Shown here one piece after another: positions 1 to 4,560 of a stretch of DNA of 9,531 nucleotides (position 1 is the first letter of the stretch; each line of letters begins with the position of its first letter). The DNA is from Gammaproteobacteria bacterium. GTDB lineage: Bacteria > Pseudomonadota > Gammaproteobacteria > Steroidobacterales > JABDKV01. The notes beneath the pieces were generated by a model. The model saw nothing but the letters and a program-made list of their open reading frames with translations. It searched no databases and was not told the origin of the DNA. A program made the translations under genes and the position numbers. The DNA lies in the NCBI GenBank assembly GCA_029862285.1, contig JAOTXR010000047.1, forward strand, positions 1-9,531. The letters run 5' to 3'.

Positions 1-813
1 TTCTATTTCTTCGCGTGTATTCATCACAAATGGCCCCTGCTGCACCACCGGTTCGTTGAGCGGTTTTCCCGCTAATAGAACAAAAGCGGTGTCTTCCAGA
101 GCACGTACCCGGACCTGGCTGCCGTTGGATAGAACACCGGCGACCTGGAGTTCCAGCTCACCGGCATCCTCCTGGGAGCCGACCGCCAGCCGGCCTTCGT
201 AGGCATAGACAAAGGCGGTGTGGTCATGGGGCAAATCGTGCGTAAAAACGCTGCCCGCACCGAGATGGACATCGAAAAATACCGGTTCGGTCGACAAGCC
301 ATTTATCGGCCCGGTCGTCGTGCCATTTGCCGTTTGCAACGTGCCGGCAATGACCTTTATTTGGCCACCGGGAATGTCGGCGGCTGGAATATCCCGGGCC
401 GGGATATCGCGATATTTCGCTGCGGTCATTTTCTCGGCGGCCGGAAGATTGATCCATAATTGAAAACCCCGCATGCGTCCCTCTTTTTGTTGTGGCATCT
501 CGGAGTGAATAATTCCCCGGCCGGCCGTCATCCATTGAACGCCACCCTCGGTCAGTTCGCCGACATTGCCCATGTGATCCTCGTGACGCATATGACCGTC
601 GAGCATATAGGTGACGGTTTCGAAGCCCCGATGCGGGTGTGGTGGGAAACCGGCGATGTAGTCGTCCGGGTTGTCCGTACCGAATTCGTCCAGCATGAGA
701 AATGGATCCAACCGCCGGGCGTTGGCGTAGCCCACGCTGCGGCGTAGCCTGACCCCCGCACCATCGGAGGTGGCGACGGCAGGAATAATCTCTGTCAGTG
801 TGCGGATAGTCAT
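1..813 (-). CDS. Pirin family protein (bicupin), C-terminus cut by window edge
   Basis: Read on the minus strand from ATG at 813-811, this gives 271 residues open to the window edge, so the last residues are missing. It matches pirin: RRLDPFLMLDEF near residue 33-44, then HPHRGFETVTY at 59-69 and HSEMP at 103-107. His59, His61, His103 and Glu105 occupy the places of the four metal ligands of human pirin (His56, His58, His101, Glu103), so the N-terminal cupin can bind iron. The visible end, GPFVMNTREEIE, is the usual pirin C-terminal region and normally leaves only a few tens of residues. Bacterial pirins include quercetin dioxygenases and redox-responsive regulators; the sequence does not say which this is. 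The protein is expected in the cytoplasm, with no signal peptide. The start is the Met that gives the standard pirin N-terminus; the Shine-Dalgarno match ahead of it is weak. The gene is divergent from the DUF1993/monooxygenase pair. A short repeat, RDIPARDIPAADIP, lies between the two cupin halves. Confidence 0.95.
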   Translation of the reverse strand, partial: MTIRTLTEIIPAVATSDGAGVRLRRSVGYANARRLDPFLMLDEFGTDNPDDYIAGFPPHPHRGFETVTYMLDGHMRHEDHMGNVGELTEGGVQWMTAGRGIIHSEMPQQKEGRMRGFQLWINLPAAEKMTAAKYRDIPARDIPAADIPGGQIKVIAGTLQTANGTTTGPINGLSTEPVFFDVHLGAGSVFTHDLPHDHTAFVYAYEGRLAVGSQEDAGELELQVAGVLSNGSQVRVRALEDTAFVLLAGKPLNEPVVQQGPFVMNTREEIE

Positions 814-851
814 AATCTGTTCTGCGAAAAAAGTGGTGGCGTTTTCGGGGC

Positions 852-872
852 TTTGCCGGCTACCGCGGCAAA
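852..872. promoter_or_regulatory. Perfect inverted repeat in the pirin leader (possible operator or RNA hairpin)
   Basis: TTTGCCG (852-858), a 7-base spacer, then CGGCAAA (866-872): perfect 7-base arms, starting 38 bases upstream of the pirin start. As DNA it could be a dimeric regulator site and fits the loose T-N11-A pattern of LysR-type sites. As RNA it would form a hairpin in the pirin leader. The symmetry is seen directly; either role is inference. Confidence 0.3.
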
Positions 873-968
873 ATGGCGTTGTCTGTTGTTCTGGCACAAG
901 CGTAGTCCTATCCACGCTATTATCAAGGTTGAATCAAAACGGGGCACCCGATGTGCGTCCTGTTCCAT

Positions 969-1031
969 CGTTGGCTCTGATCGGACCGGATGAATCCTGT
1001 CCGCGAGCCGCAGCAATCGTCCGGGCCAACG
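969..1031. promoter_or_regulatory. Nested dyad symmetry upstream of DUF1993 (candidate operator)
   Basis: The inner element at 982-1003 is a 22-base near-palindrome: CGGAC, one mismatched base, GGAT, central GA, ATCC, one mismatched base, GTCCG. It is enclosed by perfect 7-base arms CGTTGGC (969-975) and GCCAACG (1025-1031). It ends about 40 bases before the candidate -10 box at 1046, so a bound protein could act on the DUF1993 promoter. No coding gene ends nearby and there is no T-run, so a terminator is unlikely. The regulator is not identifiable from this window. Confidence 0.35.
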
Positions 1032-1045
1032 GTATGGGCTCCCGC

Positions 1046-1051
1046 TATAAT
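1046..1051 (+). promoter_or_regulatory. Candidate -10 box for the DUF1993-monooxygenase pair
   Basis: The hexamer is an exact TATAAT, 26 bases before the DUF1993 ATG. That leaves a short leader that still contains the ribosome binding site. No good -35 hexamer lies 16-18 bases upstream, so an activator-dependent promoter, or a chance match, is possible. Confidence 0.4.
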
Positions 1052-1065
1052 GTTGGCAGGCACGC

Positions 1066-1070
1066 AGGAG
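1066..1070 (+). promoter_or_regulatory. Ribosome binding site of DUF1993 gene
   Basis: AGGAG lies seven bases before the ATG at 1078. It supports that start and marks the first gene of the pair as well translated, in contrast to the monooxygenase that follows. Confidence 0.75.
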
Positions 1071-1077
1071 AAGAACC

Positions 1078-1584
1078 ATGACCCTTTCCATGTACCAGGC
1101 CTCAGTGCCAGTGTTCAAGACAGCACTCAGGAACCTCGATGCGATTCTCGCCAGGGGCGTACAACACGCTGAGGAACACGACATCGACCCGGCGGTTTTG
1201 CTGGAGGCACGCTTGTTTCCCGACATGTTCACGCTGTGCCGTCAGGTTCAGGTGGCTAGCGATTTTGCCCTGCGTGGTGCCTGCAGGTTGGCCGGTCAGG
1301 AGCCCAAGTCGACCGCCGACACCGAAACGACATTCGGTGAGCTACGGGCCCGTATTGCCACTGCGCTCGACACGCTGGACAGTTATCGCCCCGAGCAAAT
1401 CGATGGCAGCGAGGAACGTGTCATTCATCTCAAGCTGCCAATCGGTGAAATGGATTTCGACGGCAAGCACTTTCTGCAGTATTTTGTGTTGCCCAACCTG
1501 TTTTTTCACGTAACGACGGCCTATAACATCCTGCGGCACAATGGTGTGCCGCTGGGCAAGACTGATTTCCTCGGGGCAAAATAG
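1078..1584 (+). CDS. DUF1993 domain-containing protein
   Basis: A 168-residue soluble protein with a strong ribosome binding site (AGGAG, 1066-1070). The C-terminal third (about residues 135-166) carries the family signature: a PN-x-FFH-x-TTAYNILRHNG stretch followed by VPLGK and DFLG. The N-terminal half is mostly helical. The length equals the usual 165-175 residues of the family, so the gene looks complete. DUF1993 proteins belong to the DinB/YfiT-like four-helix bundle group, in which some members bind metal through histidines; no enzymatic activity is established for this family as far as I know. There is no signal peptide or membrane segment, so the protein is probably cytoplasmic. It is the first gene of a probable two-gene operon with the flavin monooxygenase, whose start lies 15 bases after this stop. 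That pairing could hint at a role near an oxidative or thiol-linked step, but this is speculation. Confidence 0.93.
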   Translation: MTLSMYQASVPVFKTALRNLDAILARGVQHAEEHDIDPAVLLEARLFPDMFTLCRQVQVASDFALRGACRLAGQEPKSTADTETTFGELRARIATALDTLDSYRPEQIDGSEERVIHLKLPIGEMDFDGKHFLQYFVLPNLFFHVTTAYNILRHNGVPLGKTDFLGAK

Positions 1585-1599
1585 GCCGTAGCCGGGTAG

Positions 1600-3075
1600 T
1601 TGTCAGCCAGGATCGTCAGTACGGAAGAAACGCCGAAAGTCGCCATCATTGGCGCTGGTCTCGGTGGTGTGTGCATGGCGATCAAGTTGCGGCAAGCCGG
1701 TTACCGGCGGATTGCCGTATACGAGAAGGCTCCGGCTATAGGCGGTACGTGGCGCGATAACACTTATCCAGGCCTCGCTTGCGATGTACCGTCCCATCTC
1801 TATTCCTATTCTTTCGAGCTGAATCCGGACTGGACACACGCTTACTCTCCGGGGTGGGAAATCCAGGAGTATTGCGAGCACTGTGTCGACAAGTACACAA
1901 TTCGGGAACACATTCGACTGAACAGCGAGGTGCTGTGCAGCGAATATCGCGACGGCCGCTGGCATCTGCACTTGTCCGATGGGACACACCACACCGCTGA
2001 TATTCTGATCAGCGCCATGGGTGGGCTGCATCTGCCACAACTGCCTGATATTGAGGGACGCAACAGTTTTTCCGGTGCAGCATTTCATTCTGCCCGCTGG
2101 GATCACGATGTCGATCTCAACGGCAAACGCGTCGCTGTAATCGGCAGTGCGGCAAGTGCTGTTCAGATCGTGCCTGCGATTGCCGCGCAGGTAGATAAGC
2201 TGTTCTTGTATCAGCGCACGCCAAACTGGATCATACCGCGACGTGACCGCGCCTATTCGAAGTTGTCGAGATGGATCTTTAGCAACATTCCCGGTGCCGC
2301 CCGGCTTTATCGCTGGTTGTTGTACTGGATAGCCGAGTTGCGCTGGCCGTCTTTTCTGCGTGACAGCATATTCAACCGGCTGGGACGTTACCTGGGCTTG
2401 TTCCACTTGCGCCGCCAGATACCTGATGTCGCGCTGCGAGCCCGGCTTACGCCCGACTACGTAATCGGCTGTAAACGCATCCTCCGTTCTGACGATTTTT
2501 ATCCAGCACTGTTGCGTGACAATGTCGAATTGGTTACGCGTGGTATCGTCCGCATAGAGCCGGATGCCATCGTTACTGCCGATGACGCGCGTCAGGTGGT
2601 CGACATCATCGTTTATGCGACCGGATTCGACGTCTTCGATATTGTTGGGGGCACACAGATTATCGGGCCGGGCGGTGAATCGCTCAGCCAGCGATGGCGC
2701 GAGAGCATTACGGCGCATCGCACGATAGCCGTGCCAGGGTTTCCAAATTTCTTCATGTTGCAGGGACCGAACAGCGGGCTCGGTCATAACTCCGTGATTT
2801 TCATGCTCGAGTCGCAGACGCGCTATGTTGTCGAGTGTATCGAACAGATGCGTGAGCGTGGCTGGCAAAGCATGGCACCTCGGCCAGAGGCCTTTGCAAA
2901 ATACCAGAACGAACTAGAGCGTGATCTGGGCAAGATGATTTGGACCGGTGGCTGCAATAGTTGGTACCAGGATGCCCGCGGCCACGTGTTTACGCTCTGG
3001 CCGCACACCTGTACGACTTATTGGCACCGCATGCGTCATCCTGATTTCGACGAGTATCAACAACACCCTTCCTAG
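1600..3075 (+). CDS. Class B flavin-containing monooxygenase, Baeyer-Villiger type
   Basis: A 491-residue FAD- and NADPH-dependent monooxygenase. The FAD Rossmann motif GAGLGG is at residues 18-23, with acidic Glu42 ending the second strand. The family block GGTW (48-51) with NTYPG and DVPSHLYSYSF follows. The fingerprint FSGAAFHSARWD at 157-168 fits FxGxxxHxxxW(P/D) of Baeyer-Villiger and related class B monooxygenases. The second nucleotide motif, GSAASA (182-187), has Ala where the middle Gly is usual. ATGFD is at 340-344, and QGPNSGLGHNS lies near the end. The substrate cannot be read from sequence; ketones or other carbonyl compounds are typical. There is no signal peptide, so it should be cytoplasmic. 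The start is TTG at 1600, directly after an in-frame TAG (1597-1599). It is the only start that keeps the FAD motif, and it lacks a clear Shine-Dalgarno, so translation is probably coupled to DUF1993 15 bases upstream. Confidence 0.94.
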   Translation: MSARIVSTEETPKVAIIGAGLGGVCMAIKLRQAGYRRIAVYEKAPAIGGTWRDNTYPGLACDVPSHLYSYSFELNPDWTHAYSPGWEIQEYCEHCVDKYTIREHIRLNSEVLCSEYRDGRWHLHLSDGTHHTADILISAMGGLHLPQLPDIEGRNSFSGAAFHSARWDHDVDLNGKRVAVIGSAASAVQIVPAIAAQVDKLFLYQRTPNWIIPRRDRAYSKLSRWIFSNIPGAARLYRWLLYWIAELRWPSFLRDSIFNRLGRYLGLFHLRRQIPDVALRARLTPDYVIGCKRILRSDDFYPALLRDNVELVTRGIVRIEPDAIVTADDARQVVDIIVYATGFDVFDIVGGTQIIGPGGESLSQRWRESITAHRTIAVPGFPNFFMLQGPNSGLGHNSVIFMLESQTRYVVECIEQMRERGWQSMAPRPEAFAKYQNELERDLGKMIWTGGCNSWYQDARGHVFTLWPHTCTTYWHRMRHPDFDEYQQHPS

Positions 3076-3331
3076 CCTGCCCGTGCGCGGCGACCTCGAT
3101 AGCGAAACTAAGCAGTTCTGCGACAGTGCTGATGTCTCAATATTCATGCCGTCTCGCGCCCGGCGAGGGAGGAGGGGGTAGGGGCGACACTCGCGCGGCG
3201 TGAATAGGGGACGGTTTGGTCAGCAAATGGCGTTCGATGTGTTGGGCAGCCTGAGAAAGTGAGAAACGCATCACAGCCGAAACGCTACACGCAGTTGAGT
3301 ATTCAGGCACATATTGTGTTTGCGAGCCTGA
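3076..3331. other. Intergenic region after the monooxygenase, with a G-rich run
   Basis: About 256 bases with no gene I can support. No clear T-tailed terminator follows the monooxygenase, and no clean sigma-70 promoter precedes the small gene at 3332. It contains an imperfect inverted repeat (3142-3151 with 3196-3205) around a purine-rich segment. The sequence AATAGGGGACGG at the right end resembles, from memory, motifs in extragenic repeats linked to REP-associated transposases; that likeness is unverified. Confidence 0.55.
3142..3205. repeat. Imperfect inverted repeat flanking a G-rich segment
   Basis: ATTCATGCCG (3142-3151) and CGGCGTGAAT (3196-3205) pair in nine of ten positions across 44 bases. 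The interior holds a short CTCGC/GCGAG hairpin on its left and G-runs of 3, 2, 5 and 4 bases at 3167-3184. It could be a remnant of a dispersed extragenic repeat or simply a structured spacer. No second copy is visible in this window. Confidence 0.3.
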
Positions 3332-3580
3332 ATGCCGCTTTCGACCGACAACGTAATCCCATTTCCGGCTCATTCCAGCCGGCCGATGAGTGCTTGCCCG
3401 AGTTGTGGCATGCAAACCGACCTGTGGCGTATCGGGCGGTTATTGTGGGGCTATTGTGACGAACACGAGGTACGTTGGGTGGTGGCCGATTTTCAGGAGA
3501 CCGGGCCGGCAACAATAGATCTGGTAGAGCTGCGTGAAAAACTGCAGCGTTTATCGGAATTGGTTGAAGTAACCCACTAG
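3332..3580 (+). CDS. Small putative zinc-binding protein (CxxC...CxxH)
   Basis: An 82-residue hypothetical protein. Residues 22-45 hold Cys22-x2-Cys25, then 16 residues, then Cys42-x2-His45, a spacing expected of a small zinc ribbon or knuckle. The segment between them is rich in Trp, Arg and Leu. The C-terminal 25 residues (about 58-80) look like one charged amphipathic helix. The N-terminus contains DNVIPFP, a motif I associate with short hypothetical proteins of proteobacteria, and this favours the ATG at 3332 over the internal ATG at 3386. The Shine-Dalgarno is weak for either start. It lies 40 bases before the GFA-domain gene on the same strand and may be co-transcribed with it. The function is unknown; metal or nucleic-acid binding is possible but not shown. 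The cysteine pattern and the orderly context argue that it is a real gene. Confidence 0.7.
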   Translation: MPLSTDNVIPFPAHSSRPMSACPSCGMQTDLWRIGRLLWGYCDEHEVRWVVADFQETGPATIDLVELREKLQRLSELVEVTH

Positions 3581-3620
3581 TTCGCCCTATGCTTGCCGCA
3601 GGCCCTACCGGCGGAGAGCA

Positions 3621-4091
3621 ATGAGTCATTCAAACAATTTCCTTGAGGGCGGCTGTGATTGTCGTGCCGTGCGGTACCGTCTGCGCAGCAAACCGATGTT
3701 CGTACACTGTTGTCACTGTCGTTGGTGCCAACGTGAAACCGGGGCGTCATTTGCTCTAAATGCATTGATCGAGGCGGACCAGGTCGAGTTGCTGGAAGGC
3801 GAGCCTGAAATTATCGACACCCCGACGCACAGCGGTAAGGGCCAGCAGATTCTCCGATGTCCCGTGTGCCGGATTGCCTTGTGGAGTCACTACGCCGGTG
3901 GCGGCACGGATATCAGCTTCATACGGGTCGGTACGCTGGATAATCCGGATGCAGTACCGCCCGACGTGCATATCTTTGCCCGGTCGAAACAACCGTGGGT
4001 CGTTTTGCCATCTGAGACGCCGGCCTTTGAGCGCTACTACCGTCCTGATGAACTATGGCCGAAGGCGAGTCTCGCGCGAATACGCAAGTGA
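3621..4091 (+). CDS. GFA / CENP-V domain protein (Gfa-like)
   Basis: A 156-residue protein of the glutathione-dependent formaldehyde-activating enzyme (Gfa)-like family. The seven expected cysteines are present: Cys12-x-Cys14 (in GGCDC) and Cys80-x2-Cys83 (CPVC) match the structural zinc site, while Cys31-x-Cys33-x2-Cys36 (CHCRWC) matches the spacing of the second, catalytic zinc site of Paracoccus Gfa. The pattern HCCHCRWCQRETGASFA is diagnostic of the family. Gfa itself was proposed to speed the joining of formaldehyde and glutathione, but most family members have no proven substrate, so the enzyme name should not be transferred. It is cytoplasmic, with no signal peptide. GGAG at 3613-3616 supports the ATG at 3621. 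It probably forms a pair with the small zinc-ribbon gene upstream and converges with the minus-strand membrane-protein gene. Confidence 0.95.
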   Translation: MSHSNNFLEGGCDCRAVRYRLRSKPMFVHCCHCRWCQRETGASFALNALIEADQVELLEGEPEIIDTPTHSGKGQQILRCPVCRIALWSHYAGGGTDISFIRVGTLDNPDAVPPDVHIFARSKQPWVVLPSETPAFERYYRPDELWPKASLARIRK

Positions 4092-4123
4092 CAGTGTCGA
4101 CGCTGAGCGGGGAGGATAACCGG

Positions 4124-4145
4124 GAAATAGCCTACCGGCCATTTC
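4124..4145. terminator. Hairpin between convergent genes (candidate bidirectional terminator)
   Basis: GAAATAGCC (4124-4132), loop TACC, then GGCCATTTC (4137-4145). Minus-strand RNA gives nine pairs including one G-U; the plus-strand RNA has a single A-C mismatch. It sits 32 bases after the GFA stop and 21 bases beyond the stop of the convergent membrane-protein gene, the expected place for a shared terminator. No long T-run follows on either strand, so termination strength is doubtful. Confidence 0.4.
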
Positions 4146-4166
4146 TTGCTCATTGAAGTTCGATCT

Positions 4167-4475
4167 CTATTTTTTTCGGGGCTTGCCCAGTAATACATTC
4201 AGTCCTTCGTCCACCAGCGCAGCACCGCTCGAGGCGACTTTTTCTGTGGTACGCCTGAGCGATTCGCCCGCGGCCACATCGGAGACACCTTCAACCACGC
4301 CGGCCCGCACTTTGGCGCCGACCTGTTCGCTGAGTTTTTCAAGGGCCTCCTCGATGTAACGTTCCAGCGCCGGTTCGAGCACACGGCGATAGTAGAGCCA
4401 CAGTGACACACACGTAATCGCGCTGGATAGAATTGCGGCAGCGAAGACGACGAAAAACAGGCTGGCGCCAGACAC
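4167..4475 (-). CDS. Small single-span membrane protein of unknown function
   Basis: A 102-residue protein starting with GTG at 4475-4473, supported by an AGGA-type ribosome binding site nine bases upstream. Residues about 5-29 form one strongly hydrophobic membrane segment, followed by YYRR. By the positive-inside rule the C-terminal part should lie in the cytoplasm. Residues about 33-95 are charged and helix-prone (LERYIEEALEKLSEQVGAKV and onward), perhaps a coiled coil or membrane-surface amphipathic helix, and the tail ends in PRKK. I do not recognise the family. It is 85 bases downstream of the met-zincin lipoprotein on the same strand, so it may be the last gene of the peptidase operon or have its own promoter in that gap, where I see no strong promoter or terminator. 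A clean start, ribosome binding site and membrane topology make a real gene likely. Confidence 0.7.
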   Translation of the reverse strand: MSGASLFFVVFAAAILSSAITCVSLWLYYRRVLEPALERYIEEALEKLSEQVGAKVRAGVVEGVSDVAAGESLRRTTEKVASSGAALVDEGLNVLLGKPRKK

Positions 4476-4560
4476 GATTGGCTATCCTCGGGGACTGCAG
4501 ACCTTCGAATAATAACGCACCGGGCAAACGATTACGTGGTGAAACGGCGCCCTGGGCAGG

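Larger units (their letters stand above)
814..1077. other. Divergent intergenic region between pirin and DUF1993 genes
   Basis: This 264-base stretch separates two divergent genes, so it must hold both promoters. I find no convincing gene in it; the reading frames that cross it have no recognisable protein content. It holds a 7-base inverted repeat near pirin (852-872), a near-palindrome (982-1003) nested inside a second inverted repeat (969-975 with 1025-1031), and a perfect TATAAT at 1046-1051 facing DUF1993. This much dyad symmetry suggests control by a DNA-binding regulator, which is inference. Confidence 0.7.

Noticed and set aside
810..1232. A 140-codon minus-strand frame spanning the pirin/DUF1993 intergenic region
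   Set aside because: It overlaps the start of the supported DUF1993 gene in antisense and reaches the pirin start codon; no recognisable protein features.
1603..2868. A 421-codon open frame on the minus strand opposite the flavin monooxygenase
   Set aside because: It lies wholly within a gene with clear family motifs on the plus strand, has no recognisable domain, and is the sort of antisense frame produced by codon bias in GC-rich genes.
3295..3323. TTGAGT with a TATTGT box ahead of the small zinc-type gene as a promoter
   Set aside because: The spacing is about 11 bases, too short for a sigma-70 promoter, and no acceptable -10 is found at 16-18 bases.
4476..4560. Terminator or promoter between the met-zincin gene and the small membrane-protein gene
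   Set aside because: I found a TATTAT-like hexamer but no matching -35, and only weak GC-rich pairing with no T-run, so neither is supported.
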